Part shown: positions 1-8,568 of the stretch, one piece after another | Numbering within the stretch: the first letter of the stretch is position 1 | Layout: each line of letters begins with the position of its first letter | Made by a program: the position numbers and the translations under genes | Source: CAYTSA01 sp964440345 | GTDB taxonomy: Bacteria > Desulfobacterota > Desulfovibrionia > Desulfovibrionales > Desulfovibrionaceae | DNA length: 64,000 bases | Assembly: GCA_964440345.1 (NCBI GenBank) | Contig: CAYTSA010000004.1 | Coordinates: 34,029 to 98,028, forward strand | Reading direction: 5' to 3' | Notes under the pieces: generated by a model | The model's database searches: none | The model's input: the letters and a program-made list of their open reading frames with translations, nothing else | Told to the model about the DNA's origin: nothing

Positions 1-712
1 GAAAACCGGACGGCGGGGTTGAAGAACAGCTCGTCGTATGTATGCATGGACGGCTTGTATCCTGCCCTGGCGATGAACTCAAGTCGCCAAGCGGCATGAA
101 TCCCTTACATGCAAATACTTCCGCATGGTTACGGGAAAGAGGAAATGCACGGCATTTGAGCGGCTTGACCTCATGGATGCGGCAGGCTGCGCCGTCGCCC
201 TGGCGGAGCGGCTCGGCCCAGGGGCAGCGGAGGAAAAATCGGCCTGTGTTCGGGACCAGCCAGCCTTCATAAAAATGATATCCCGGCCGCTCCACTTTTC
301 GAATGCGCCGCAGCACGCGCGTCATGCCCAGGTTCTCCCAGCAGGCGACCTCCTCAGGCGAAAACCGGCTGCGCCGGGCGTCAGCTGTGACCAGGCAGCA
401 GTTGCCGCACACCCGGCAGACAAAACCGGCAACAGGATCGGCATAGCCGGCTGCAGCCTGTTTGCCGAGCAAGGCGGCGGAGACGCCCTCAACCTGAGCG
501 GCTTGCTCCAGCGCAGCTTGCAGATCATCCTCCCGGCTCCGGCCGTCGTAGACATATGTTGCCTTTGGATACCAGACGTAGCCTGTGCGTTCCGGATGTA
601 CGGCGCGCGTCCAGAGCACCTGCTCGTGGGGTTCGAACTGGTCGTTCACAGACCAGCCGCGCTTGAGCAGGTACTTTTCCAGCATGGACATACACAACGG
701 AATGGGTTGCAT
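1..712 (-). CDS. YkgJ-family cysteine-cluster protein (partial, runs off left edge)
   Basis: The reading frame starts at an ATG (710-712) behind a strong AAGGAG ribosome site and stays open to the window edge, giving at least 237 residues. It contains the paired cysteine signature of the YkgJ/UPF0153 zinc- or iron-chelating family: CRVCGNCC near residue 110, then a CPWAE...CRIHEVKPLKCRAFP block near residues 170-200. The family is thought to bind a metal cluster; the substrate is unknown. The last ~20 residues before the edge (from SRPCIHTT on) look unlike family sequence. A second ATG in another frame at 45-47 (MHTYDELFFNP...) may be the start of the next gene, so the real stop probably lies just outside the window. 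Confidence 0.75.
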   Translation of the reverse strand, partial: MQPIPLCMSMLEKYLLKRGWSVNDQFEPHEQVLWTRAVHPERTGYVWYPKATYVYDGRSREDDLQAALEQAAQVEGVSAALLGKQAAAGYADPVAGFVCRVCGNCCLVTADARRSRFSPEEVACWENLGMTRVLRRIRKVERPGYHFYEGWLVPNTGRFFLRCPWAEPLRQGDGAACRIHEVKPLKCRAFPLSRNHAEVFACKGFMPLGDLSSSPGQDTSRPCIHTTSCSSTPPSGF

Positions 713-1038
713 AGCCCTCTCCTTGACATGGACAACGGAGGCGAAGGGATTTTCGGACCGTGAAATCCCATACACCAAGAAAGGAAAAAGGCAAGGAGAG
801 AAAATCACCTCAATCCACCGCCTGACAGCGCTGGCCAGGCAAGCCGGCTACAGGCCAGTACACGCCATTTCGTTACATCAATACGTCATAGCGTAGGGGC
901 GACCCTTGCGGCCGCCCGCCTGATGCGCTGTCTTGACGCTCCATTGATCATGGCGCCGGAACTTCTTTTTCGTACTCGAAAGGAAGAACGCCTTGGGGCA
1001 TAGCGGCGGCGCCTCTTTTATTTGACGGGGATTAAGGA
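713..1038. other. intergenic, no gene recognised
   Basis: This 326 bp stretch lies upstream of the YkgJ-like gene and downstream of the next minus-strand gene. It holds the AAGGAG site for the YkgJ gene and an imperfect GC-rich inverted repeat around 895-922 (GGGGCGACC / GGCCGCCCG). I found no convincing coding frame or promoter. Confidence 0.4.
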
Positions 1039-2016
1039 TCAGTCCATGTCTGCAGGCAGTTGCGGACCAGATGTCGAGGTCCCCGCTGCTTCCCTGCAGC
1101 GCTTTGCCTCTTCGTAGCGGCCCATGGTTTCCAGAATAACGGCTTTGCCCTCCAACGCCTCGGCAAGCCCGGGCGAACGGGAAAGCGCCGCGTTGAAGTC
1201 CGCCAAGGCGGCGTCAAAATCCCCCTGCATGGCCGCCTTCTCCGCCCTGTCCACATAAAACCACGGGTTGGAGCTGTCGTTGCCAGAGCTGAAAAAGGAG
1301 ACGGCCGCCAGAACCACCCCGGCAAGAAGCATGGGCCCGCCCATGGCAAAACTGAAGCGCCAGAAACTGTTTGCCGTCTGCAGCACCTGGAACTCTTCGA
1401 CGTACACCACTTCGCAGGCGCCGTCGCCAGTGTCTTTGCGCGTGGTGGATGTGGCGCGGGTAAACCCATCTAGCATGGCGTAGTCCACCAGCCTGCCGCG
1501 CAGCAGCACCTGGTCGCCAATGCGGGCGGCCCTCACGGCCTCGGCTACAGCCGCGTTGGCTGGCAGCACATGGTTGTTGGCCAGTGCGTCCAACTGAAAC
1601 TTGTTCCAGGCCAGTCTGTCATCCGTGCGCACATAGCAAGTCCACTCCCCATGCGAATAGTCCATCTGCAGATAGTGATCGCCGCTCACGTTGGGTCCCC
1701 AGAGCACGCAGAGATCCCTGGTGTTGATGTAGTCGCCGAAAACCTTATGCGTGTAGGCCAGCCACCCTTCTGCGTCGTGTTCCTCCACCACCAGGCCGTA
1801 CATGGCGTACTCGTAGCGCGGGATTATAGTGTACTCCACTCCTTGGCGCTCGACCACAAAGGACTTGGCCCGAGCCGGCGATAGCGGCTCTTGCACCGGT
1901 TCCGTGAGCAGTTGGGGCAGGATGGCGTCCGGAGGCGGCAGGCTATGCCGCCACAGCAGCCCCAGCACGAAAAGTGCGCCGCCCGCCACAAGAAAAAACC
2001 AGCCTATTCGTTGCAT
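1039..2016 (-). CDS. unrecognised membrane protein with C-terminal TPR-like region
   Basis: I do not recognise this family. The 325-residue product begins with a hydrophobic segment right after the chosen start (WFFLVAGGALFVLGLLW), has a ~200-residue extracytoplasmic part, a second membrane segment near residue 235 (GGPMLLAGVVLAAVSFF), and a tail resembling one or two tetratricopeptide repeats (residues ~260-315). The layout suggests a double-pass inner-membrane protein, perhaps of the E3-ligase-like/GIDE superfamily shape, but that is only a topological resemblance. I chose the second ATG (2014-2016) because it has AAGG upstream and puts the membrane helix at the very N-terminus; an ATG 12 codons earlier (2052) is possible. 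It is transcribed divergently from the Anbu operon. Confidence 0.6.
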   Translation of the reverse strand: MQRIGWFFLVAGGALFVLGLLWRHSLPPPDAILPQLLTEPVQEPLSPARAKSFVVERQGVEYTIIPRYEYAMYGLVVEEHDAEGWLAYTHKVFGDYINTRDLCVLWGPNVSGDHYLQMDYSHGEWTCYVRTDDRLAWNKFQLDALANNHVLPANAAVAEAVRAARIGDQVLLRGRLVDYAMLDGFTRATSTTRKDTGDGACEVVYVEEFQVLQTANSFWRFSFAMGGPMLLAGVVLAAVSFFSSGNDSSNPWFYVDRAEKAAMQGDFDAALADFNAALSRSPGLAEALEGKAVILETMGRYEEAKRCREAAGTSTSGPQLPADMD

Positions 2017-2149
2017 AGCTATTTCGCCTTGGTTCGGAACAGGATACTGCATGACAGCCTGCCGCGTCCAGAAGCCGGCTCGTCAGGGCGTTCGGCCCCC
2101 AGACACGACCCCTGATCCACCACCTAAAAATCAAAAAAATCACGTTACT

Positions 2150-2242
2150 ATTGATATAACGTATCGTGAGTGTACTGACCTGAGCCAACTCCTCCCTGAC
2201 CTGTAGCCGGCTTGCTTGGCCAGCGCAGCCAGACGGTGTATT
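2150..2242 (+). repeat. copy A of a diverged ~93 bp intergenic element
   Basis: Starts at ATTGATATAACGTATCG and ends with AGACGGTGTATT. The same two anchor blocks, with ACTCCT between them, occur at 8475-8568 with almost the same spacing (81 versus 82 bp between the anchors). Translated on the plus strand, the first half of both copies gives similar peptides (IDITYRECTDLSQLL here, IDVAYRTCIDLAPLL there). The second half also matches but in a shifted frame here, so copy A may be a frameshifted gene fragment. Confidence 0.5.
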
Positions 2243-2251
2243 TAGACGATC

Positions 2252-2281
2252 TTGACACATTTCAGCTTCTTGCTCTAACAT
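2252..2281 (+). promoter_or_regulatory. candidate sigma70-type promoter for the Anbu operon
   Basis: TTGACA at 2252-2257, an 18 bp spacer, and TAACAT at 2276-2281 (4 of 6 matches to TATAAT). It would leave a ~125 nt leader before the first ATG. Assigned by eye only. Confidence 0.35.
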
Positions 2282-2412
2282 ACAAAAATGTTAAAGTTTG
2301 TCGATGCAATTTATCTAAAACGTATATCTTAGTTTTTTCATGTTTTCTGTTCGTGCGTCGCTCTCCGCGGCGCCTCCTGGACTTTTACCCTCCAGCAGCC
2401 AAGGAGCCTGCC

Positions 2413-3945
2413 ATGCATTACAGCTTTTCAGCTTACGACACCGGAGATTTCTACGACGAACTCTTCCAGGGACCGGGCGCGCCGCGCAAGGGAGCTCAAT
2501 TGTTGGCGGACAAAATAGAGTCCTTGCCGGAGGACGACCTGGAGCGCCGCCAGGCTGCTGCTGAACAGGCCCTTTTCGATCTGGGCATCACCTTTACAGT
2601 TTACGGTCATGACGAAGGCACAGAAAAAATATTCCCCTTTGACCTGATCCCCCGCGTGGTCACAGCCAAAGACTGGGCTCCTCTGGAACAGGGCCTGAAG
2701 CAGCGCATAACTGCCCTGAACCTGTTTATAGACGACATCTACCACAGCCAGAAGATACTCAAGGACCGCGTGGCGCCGGCAGAGCTTATCAGCTCTGCAT
2801 CAGGGTACTTTCCTGTGTGCCGGGGCCTGAAGCCGCCGCGCGGGGTGTGGTGCCACGTGACCGGCACAGACCTGGTGCGGGACAGCGACGGCCAGTTCTA
2901 TGTGCTGGAGGACAACCTGCGCTGCCCCTCCGGCGTATCTTACGTGCTGGCGAACAGGCACTTGATGAAGCGCACGTTTCCCGAGGTGTTTACCAAAACC
3001 CGGATCCGGCCTGTGGACGAATACCCCGCCAAGTTGCTGGAAATGCTTTACGCCATGGCGCCTCCAGGAGCCGGCTTCACTGGCCGTGGCCCTACAGTGG
3101 CCCTGCTCACGCCCGGGCCTTACAATTCAGCCTATTTTGAACATTCATTCCTGGCTCTGCACACTGGAATGGAACTGGTTCAGGGCACAGACTTGGTGGT
3201 GGAAAACAACACAGTGTACATGCGCACAACCAAGGGACTACAACGGGTGGACATTATCTACCGCCGGTTGAACGACGACTTCATGGACCCCCTGGTGTTC
3301 CGCCCGGACTCCATGCTGGGCGTGCCCGGACTGATGGACTCGTACCGGGCCGGCAACGTTTCTTTGGCTAACGCTCCTGGAACAGGCGTGGCCGACGATA
3401 AGGTTATTTACGCATATGTACCCGACATAATAAAGTACTACCTAGACGAAGAACCCATCATACCCAACGTGCCCACGTACCTGCCCTGGCGGCCGGCCGA
3501 CCTGGACCACGTTCTGGCAAACCTGGAAACCTTGGTGGTTAAATCCGCCAACGAATCGGGAGGCTACGGCATGCTGGTGGGCCCGGCGTCCACAGAGGCT
3601 GAGCGCGAAGATTTCGCCCGCCGCATCAAGGCCAACCCCCGCAATTTCATTGCCCAGCCCACCCTGGCCCTTTCCCGGGCGCCAGTAATCACGCCAGAAG
3701 GCTTCAAAGGCAGGCACGTAGACCTGCGGCCCTACATACTGCATTACGGCGAGGACGTGTACGTCATGCCCGGCGGCCTGACGCGGGTGGCCCTGCGTGA
3801 GGGCTCTCTGGTGGTGAACTCCTCTCAAGGAGGCGGCAGCAAAGACACCTGGGTGCTCTCCAGCTCGGCGGAGGAATCAGACGCCGTCCCTCCCCTCAAT
3901 ACCCCCGTCATCACCCCCTCCGTTACCCCGAACAAGGAGACCTGA
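2413..3945 (+). CDS. circularly permuted ATP-grasp protein of the Anbu operon
   Basis: 510 residues, starting at an ATG with AAGGAG six bases upstream; an open frame extends further upstream but lacks such a signal. The start (MHYSFSAYDTGDFYDELF), the YVLEDNLRCPSGVSY block near residue 180 and the VVKSANESGGYGMLVGP block near residue 380 are typical of the circularly permuted ATP-grasp type 2 family (DUF404/DUF407). ATP-grasp enzymes of this class are predicted amidoligases that use ATP to form amide bonds; the actual substrate is unknown. It is the first gene of a four-gene operon, 3 bp from the alpha-E gene. The family and gene order match the conserved ATP-grasp/alpha-E/transglutaminase/Anbu neighbourhood predicted to make and process a peptide tag or peptide metabolite. 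Confidence 0.9.
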   Translation: MHYSFSAYDTGDFYDELFQGPGAPRKGAQLLADKIESLPEDDLERRQAAAEQALFDLGITFTVYGHDEGTEKIFPFDLIPRVVTAKDWAPLEQGLKQRITALNLFIDDIYHSQKILKDRVAPAELISSASGYFPVCRGLKPPRGVWCHVTGTDLVRDSDGQFYVLEDNLRCPSGVSYVLANRHLMKRTFPEVFTKTRIRPVDEYPAKLLEMLYAMAPPGAGFTGRGPTVALLTPGPYNSAYFEHSFLALHTGMELVQGTDLVVENNTVYMRTTKGLQRVDIIYRRLNDDFMDPLVFRPDSMLGVPGLMDSYRAGNVSLANAPGTGVADDKVIYAYVPDIIKYYLDEEPIIPNVPTYLPWRPADLDHVLANLETLVVKSANESGGYGMLVGPASTEAEREDFARRIKANPRNFIAQPTLALSRAPVITPEGFKGRHVDLRPYILHYGEDVYVMPGGLTRVALREGSLVVNSSQGGGSKDTWVLSSSAEESDAVPPLNTPVITPSVTPNKET

Positions 3946-3948
3946 CAC

Positions 3949-4923
3949 ATGCTCAGCCGTGTAGCAGACGCCATATACTGGATGACCCGCTATCTGGAAC
4001 GCGCCGAGAACATCTCCCGCTTCATCGATGTGAACTGGAGATTGCAGCTGGACCTGGCCAGCGACAGCAGCAACCAGTGGAAGCCTTTGATCTCTGTTAC
4101 CGGCGACAAGGAGCTTTTCCATTCCTTCTACCAGACGCCAGACCAGGAAAGCGTCATCTTCTTTTTGACATTTGACCACGCCTATCCCAACTCCATCCTC
4201 GCCTGCGTGCGCAACGCCCGCGAAAACGCCCGCACAGTGCGCGAGCATATCTCCTCAGAGCTGTGGGAGCAGCTCAATATTTTCTACCACGATGTGGAAA
4301 CAGCGGCCAGAAAGCCCAAACCGGTCCTGGAAAACCCCTCCTCGTTCTGCGACAGAGTAAAAACAGGGGTCACTTTGCTTGGCGGACTCATCTACAACAC
4401 CATGAGCCACGGAGAAGCCTTCCACTTCTCCCGAGTGGGCAAGTTTCTGGAGCGGGCGGACAAGACTTCTCGCATCCTGGACGTGAAGTACTTCATTCTG
4501 TTGCCAGACCTGAACTATGTGGGCACCGCCTACGACGACATCCAGTGGGCGGCGCTGCTGCGGTCCGTCTCTGCGTTTCAGGAGTACCGCAGAAAGTTCG
4601 GCCGGGTGACGCCGGCTGCTGTTGTCGAGTTCCTGCTCATGGACCCGGTCTTTCCCCGCTCTGCGCTGTACTGCCTGCTCCGGACTCAGGACTCGCTGCG
4701 CTTTATTTCCTCCGGATCCAAGGGCTTTTTCGCCAACCCGGCTGAGCAACAGCTTGGCCGCCTGTGCGCAGACCTGATGTATTCGGACATGGAGGAAATT
4801 GTCACTAGCGGGCTGCACGAGTTTCTGGACCGTTTGCAACAACGGATGAACTTAGTGGACAGCGCCATCGCCAGCACCTTTTTTTCTCCGCCAGCGCCTA
4901 TTGACGCAGCCCAACAACAGTGA
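3949..4923 (+). CDS. alpha-E domain protein (DUF403)
   Basis: 324 residues, opening with the family signature MLSRVADAIYWMTRYLERAEN. The alpha-E (DUF403) fold is all-helical and is almost always encoded beside a circularly permuted ATP-grasp protein, as here, so the two probably work as one complex. Landmarks include SHGEAFHFSRVGKFLERADKTSRILD near residue 150-175, an internal echo of the N-terminal RAEN motif that points to a duplicated helical unit. No catalytic residues are established for the family. It begins 3 bp after the upstream stop and is followed 12 bp later by the Anbu peptidase, indicating one transcript. Confidence 0.9.
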   Translation: MLSRVADAIYWMTRYLERAENISRFIDVNWRLQLDLASDSSNQWKPLISVTGDKELFHSFYQTPDQESVIFFLTFDHAYPNSILACVRNARENARTVREHISSELWEQLNIFYHDVETAARKPKPVLENPSSFCDRVKTGVTLLGGLIYNTMSHGEAFHFSRVGKFLERADKTSRILDVKYFILLPDLNYVGTAYDDIQWAALLRSVSAFQEYRRKFGRVTPAAVVEFLLMDPVFPRSALYCLLRTQDSLRFISSGSKGFFANPAEQQLGRLCADLMYSDMEEIVTSGLHEFLDRLQQRMNLVDSAIASTFFSPPAPIDAAQQQ

Positions 4924-4935
4924 CAATGATGCTCC

Positions 4936-5709
4936 ATGACATTCTGTCTCGGCATCCTGGTTGAAGAGGGCTTGGTGGGCATAGCCGACTCCCGCGTTAC
5001 GTCGGGCAATAAAATTATTACCGCTCAAAAGGTAACCTGCTTTGAAAACGGCGAAGGCGCTTTTTTTCTGATGACGTCGGGACTGCGGTCCGTGCGAGAC
5101 AAAGCGCTGACCTATTTTGAAGAGCTCTGGGACGACAAGTCTGTAGATTTCTCCCGCCTATACCGCGTGGCGAACAGCCTGGCCGACCAGATTCGCAAGG
5201 TCGCCGCAGAAGACCGCGAATCCCTTGCCCAGAGCGGCCTGACCTTCAACATTCACGTTCTTGTCGGCGGCCAGATGTCTGGGGACAAGGAACACAAACT
5301 CTACCTCATATACCCTGAAGGGAACTGGGTGGAGATCGCTCCAGGCACGCCCTACCACATTATCGGCGAAGGCGGCTACGGTAAACCTGTGCTGGACCGT
5401 ACGCTAAAGTACGACGACTCCATCCATTTTGCCCTCAAGGTGGGCTGTCTGGCCTTTGACTCAACGCGCATATCCGCTTCCGACGTGGACTTCCCACTCG
5501 ACGTCGTTGTCTTCGCCAAAGGCGCCAAGGAAATTGCCGAACACCGCTACGAAGCCGAAGATCTTTCTGACATCTCCACCTGGTGGCAGGAGCGGCTGCG
5601 CCAATCTGTCAATGAACTGCCCTCGGAGTGGATAGACAATATAGCCCAGAAGCTGACTGCAGTGCGGTCGGGCAAGCGCAATCCTGCGCCGGCCAAGCAC
5701 GTCAGATAG
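4936..5709 (+). CDS. Anbu, proteasome-type N-terminal-threonine peptidase
   Basis: 257 residues of the Anbu (ancestral beta subunit) branch of the proteasome/HslV superfamily. Met1 is followed directly by Thr (MTFCLGI), so removal of Met exposes the catalytic N-terminal threonine without a long propeptide. The ADSR motif puts an Asp at position 17 and a Lys lies near position 31 (counting from Thr), matching the expected Thr-Asp-Lys set. Known Anbu proteins form large open-ring assemblies with weak or no measured peptidase activity. No HslU/ClpX-type unfoldase is encoded nearby, as is usual for Anbu. The upstream ribosome site is weak, so it may be translated by coupling with the alpha-E gene. 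Confidence 0.9.
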   Translation: MTFCLGILVEEGLVGIADSRVTSGNKIITAQKVTCFENGEGAFFLMTSGLRSVRDKALTYFEELWDDKSVDFSRLYRVANSLADQIRKVAAEDRESLAQSGLTFNIHVLVGGQMSGDKEHKLYLIYPEGNWVEIAPGTPYHIIGEGGYGKPVLDRTLKYDDSIHFALKVGCLAFDSTRISASDVDFPLDVVVFAKGAKEIAEHRYEAEDLSDISTWWQERLRQSVNELPSEWIDNIAQKLTAVRSGKRNPAPAKHVR

Positions 5710-5719
5710 CAGGCTGTGT

Positions 5720-6604
5720 GTGCTTTTCCATATCGTTCATCTCACTGAGTACCGCTATTCCCGGCCCGTGTTCATTGAACCGCACGTGATTCGCTTGCGG
5801 CCGCGCCAAGACTGCTGTCAACAGCTGGATGCATTCTCCTTGGATATCCAGCCTCGTCCTACAGGCCAGAGCAAAGGCCTGGACCCTGAGAGCGCTCCCT
5901 TTATCCAGGCTTGGTTTGACGGGTTGCACGGGCAGTTGGCCGTGCGGGCGCGCAGCTCCGTCCGGGCCTTGTGCGCAAATCCTTTTGACTACTTGCCCTC
6001 AGCCAGAGCCAACCAGCTGCCGCTGCAGCTCCTGCCAGAGGAAAAGCTGGCCATGGCCCACTATGCGGGCCGAATCATCGCGCCCCCCGCAGGTTCGCCA
6101 GACGCAGTCGCCAACCTGGCCCGCGAAACCGCCCAGAGCGCCGCCCAGAGCGCCGCCCAGAGCGCTGGCGGCTGTCTGGGCTCTTTTCTTAATCTGCTGT
6201 GTACGTGGCTGCATGAACACATCGCCAAGGTGGTTCGGCTGGATCCCGGGCTGCAGCTTCCGGAGGAAACCCTGGCCCTGCGGTCCGGCGCATGCAGAGA
6301 CACGGCCCTGGTCTTCATGGAAACATGCCGCGCCATGAATATTCCGGCTCGGTTTGTGAGCGGCTACCATGCCGGCAACCCGGACAAGCCCGAGAGCGAC
6401 CTGCACGCCTGGGCGGAGGCCTTTGTTCCCGGCGGCGGCTGGAAAGGCTTTGACCCCACCCACGGCTTGGCCGTGGCGGACAGGCACGTCGCCCTGCACC
6501 ACGCAGCCGACCCGGCCATGGCCGCGCCCATGTCTGGTTCTTTCCGCGGCACAGACGCCTCCTCCACCATGCAGCATGTGGTCAATATATCCACAGAGCC
6601 ATAA
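5720..6604 (+). CDS. transglutaminase-like cysteine protease of the Anbu operon
   Basis: 294 residues from a GTG start. The N-terminus (LFHIVHLTEYRYSRPV) is the beta-rich domain that precedes the transglutaminase core in this family. The core carries the nucleophile in SGACRDTALVFMETCR (near residue 193), the histidine in DLHAWAEAF and the aspartate in FDPTHG, so the Cys-His-Asp triad is intact. Members are predicted peptidases or amide-bond-forming enzymes and travel with Anbu, alpha-E and ATP-grasp genes. A 12 bp unit is repeated three times at about 6131-6166, giving AQSAAQSAAQSA in a linker, probably a recent slippage expansion. It starts 10 bp after the Anbu stop. Confidence 0.88.
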   Translation: MLFHIVHLTEYRYSRPVFIEPHVIRLRPRQDCCQQLDAFSLDIQPRPTGQSKGLDPESAPFIQAWFDGLHGQLAVRARSSVRALCANPFDYLPSARANQLPLQLLPEEKLAMAHYAGRIIAPPAGSPDAVANLARETAQSAAQSAAQSAGGCLGSFLNLLCTWLHEHIAKVVRLDPGLQLPEETLALRSGACRDTALVFMETCRAMNIPARFVSGYHAGNPDKPESDLHAWAEAFVPGGGWKGFDPTHGLAVADRHVALHHAADPAMAAPMSGSFRGTDASSTMQHVVNISTEP

Positions 6605-6705
6605 AGCTGTTTCCCTTGTTTGGGACTTTCTTTTTTGCTAAACACACCCTGTTGCACAGATATGAAGCGCCAACCACCCCAAGCCAGGACACAAAGGACC
6701 TTGTC

Positions 6706-7875
6706 ATGGCCCTGATACCCAGAGCAGTACGCCGCATGCAGTCCGGTAGACGCCGGGCGGGAGATTTGCGGGAGAAGTCTCCTGACGCCATGCCCCAGTC
6801 CGCTTCTCAGCTGAAGAAAACCACAGCTGGCTATGGTCACCGGCCTTTTCTCATCGCCCTTTTTCTGTTTTCACTCTATCTGGCCTACCTCATTCTGCAG
6901 CCGTTTCTGCACACGCTGATCATTTCCATCATCCTGGCCTCTTTGTTCATGCCGGTATTCACGCGCATCCGAACCCTTGTGGGCGGCCGAGGCGAGCTGG
7001 CGGCCCTGGCCTCGCTGACCCTCATTGCCTTTACTATAGTCATTCCCCTGGCCTTGTTCGCCGCGGCCATTGTCGATCAGGGCGTCACGTCGCTGAACCA
7101 GGTGGTGGAGTGGGCCAAGGCCGGCGGCTGGGAGGACCTGGCCGGGCACACATATGTGGATATGGCCAGGAACTTCATTGACCGACGTTTGGGCTTTGTG
7201 GACCTGAACGAACTCAAGCTCAAGGACCAGCTCATCTCCATAGGCAAGACAGCGGCCCAGGCCCTGCTCAAACACGGGGGATCGCTGGTGGGCAACGCCG
7301 CCGGGGTGGCCGCCAACTTCGCCATCATGTTTTTCTTGCTCTTCTATCTGCTGCGGGACGGCAAAAGGATGCTGCGCTCCTTCAAAAACATAGCCCCCTT
7401 ATCAGACGAGCAGGAAGACCGCATTATCGACCGAATTCGGGCGGTGTCGCGGGCAGTGCTTATGGGCAGCTTTTTGGTGGGACTGTTGCAAGGCATTGTG
7501 GGAGGTATAGGCTTGGCCATAGTGGGCATACCGGCGCTGTTTTGGGGCGCGGTGATGGGCTTTTCGTCGCTCATCCCTGTGGTGGGCATCGCCCTGGTGT
7601 GGATTCCGGCCTGCGGCTATTTGCTCATCCAGGGCCACTGGAAATCAGCGCTGTTCCTGGGGCTGTGGTCAGCGCTGGTGGTGGGCTCCATAGACAACTT
7701 TGTCCGCCCAATGCTCATGCGCGGCGGGGCGCAATTGTCAACATTTTACATATTTCTGGGCATTCTGGGCGGGGTGCAAGTCTTTGGCCTGGCCGGGCTG
7801 CTCTACGGGCCGCTCATCATCGCCCTGGCTGCAGTCATGATCTACACCTACCAGGAAGAGTTCAACAAATCCTGA
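6706..7875 (+). CDS. AI-2E/PerM-family membrane transporter
   Basis: 389 residues. After a basic ~45-residue cytoplasmic start the protein has about eight hydrophobic segments in the arrangement of the AI-2E transporter (PerM/UPF0118) family: two helices at ~50-95, one at ~105-130, then a soluble part and a block from ~200 onward including FAIMFFLLFYLLRDGKRML and the family-typical FVRPMLM...LSTFYIFLGILGG. Members export autoinducer-2, exchange Na+/H+, or are uncharacterised, so the substrate cannot be assigned. I chose the ATG at 6706 (AAGGA seven bases upstream). It lies 101 bp after the Anbu operon on the same strand and may be co-transcribed, but no functional link is evident. Confidence 0.85.
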   Translation: MALIPRAVRRMQSGRRRAGDLREKSPDAMPQSASQLKKTTAGYGHRPFLIALFLFSLYLAYLILQPFLHTLIISIILASLFMPVFTRIRTLVGGRGELAALASLTLIAFTIVIPLALFAAAIVDQGVTSLNQVVEWAKAGGWEDLAGHTYVDMARNFIDRRLGFVDLNELKLKDQLISIGKTAAQALLKHGGSLVGNAAGVAANFAIMFFLLFYLLRDGKRMLRSFKNIAPLSDEQEDRIIDRIRAVSRAVLMGSFLVGLLQGIVGGIGLAIVGIPALFWGAVMGFSSLIPVVGIALVWIPACGYLLIQGHWKSALFLGLWSALVVGSIDNFVRPMLMRGGAQLSTFYIFLGILGGVQVFGLAGLLYGPLIIALAAVMIYTYQEEFNKS

Positions 7876-7901
7876 ACGCGGCAGACCCTGCCGCCAACAA
7901 A

Positions 7902-7931
7902 CCGCGCCGGGAAGCGATGCTCCCAGCGCGG
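7902..7931 (-). terminator. hairpin between convergent genes
   Basis: CCGCGC and GCGCGG outer arms enclose a second paired segment (GGGA...TCCC) with a GAT loop. On the minus strand the stem is followed by TTTGTT, fitting a terminator for the small gene at 7951-8106; on the plus strand it can also fold after the AI-2E gene but lacks a T-run. Confidence 0.6.
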
Positions 7932-7950
7932 CCTGGCTACAGTTGTTTAC

Positions 7951-8106
7951 CTATTCTTTTTCTGGCGACCAGTCAGGATCGTGATATTTGTCCTTGTCGT
8001 ACAGCCGCCAGTCCCGGTCGTTGCGGTATTTCTCGTCAGCCCCGGGATAGGGGACGTAGGTATTCTTGGGGGTCTCCTCATCCTGCTGTTTTTCTTCGTT
8101 TTCCAT
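7951..8106 (-). CDS. small charged protein of unknown function
   Basis: 51 residues, hydrophilic and rich in Asp, Glu, Lys, Tyr and Trp (MENEEKQQDEETPKNTYVPY...). I do not recognise a domain. It is supported by an AAGGAG site nine bases before the ATG and a downstream hairpin followed by T residues. The composition (YRNDRDWRLYDKDKYHDPDW) suggests an intrinsically disordered cytoplasmic peptide. Genes on both sides are on the opposite strand, so it is probably a single-gene transcript. Confidence 0.55.
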   Translation of the reverse strand: MENEEKQQDEETPKNTYVPYPGADEKYRNDRDWRLYDKDKYHDPDWSPEKE

Positions 8107-8344
8107 GGGCTGTGGCTCCTTATGATTGTTGTGTGCGCTACGGCGGCAGCGCATGGTAGGGAGCTACTCAAATTACCGGCGGGTGTCAAATTCCTACCCA
8201 ACCACGCTACTACAACTTAACAATATCAAATACCATTATAAAAATAAACACAATCTGCTTCCTGGACTGCCGCTTAGCGCATTTTCGTGTTGAGGCAACA
8301 CTCGCTGTTGAAAAATTTACCATTATTACAGGCAAATACACAAA

Positions 8345-8375
8345 AGCACTGCACTATTTTCAATAGTGCAGTGCT
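8345..8375. promoter_or_regulatory. perfect 14 bp inverted repeat
   Basis: AGCACTGCACTATT, a TTC loop, then the exact reverse complement. There is no T-run on either side, so an operator or a structured RNA is as likely as a terminator. It sits 300 bp upstream of asnS. Confidence 0.5.
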
Positions 8376-8474
8376 CAAAATATACAGAGTCTCGTTATGT
8401 TCAAAAATTTACGCAGCATGCTTCCATCATCAACAAGACGCCGCCGCAAAGGCCGCCCCTGGACTGTATACTGC

Positions 8475-8568
8475 ATTGATGTAGCGTATCGCACATGCAT
8501 TGATCTGGCCCCACTCCTTTGTTGCCTTGCAGACTTGTTGTCATGTCCGCGATCAAAGACGGTGTATT
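8475..8568 (+). repeat. copy B of the diverged ~93 bp intergenic element
   Basis: Begins ATTGATGTAGCGTATCG and ends AGACGGTGTATT; see copy A at 2150-2242. Here the translated frame stays open across both conserved blocks (IDVAYRTCIDLAPLL ... PRSKTVYSGDG), so this copy could be a less damaged fragment of the same gene family. Confidence 0.5.

Larger units (their letters stand above)
2017..2412. other. divergent regulatory region before the Anbu operon
   Basis: This 396 bp AT-rich gap separates a minus-strand membrane gene from the plus-strand Anbu operon. It contains a ~93 bp element (2150-2242) that recurs near 8475, a promoter-like sequence at 2252-2281, and the AAGGAG ribosome site at 2401-2406. 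Nothing else was recognised. Confidence 0.5.

Noticed and set aside
125..763. A 212-codon plus-strand frame at the left end
   Set aside because: It lies opposite the YkgJ-like gene, whose cysteine motifs and AAGGAG site identify the true strand.
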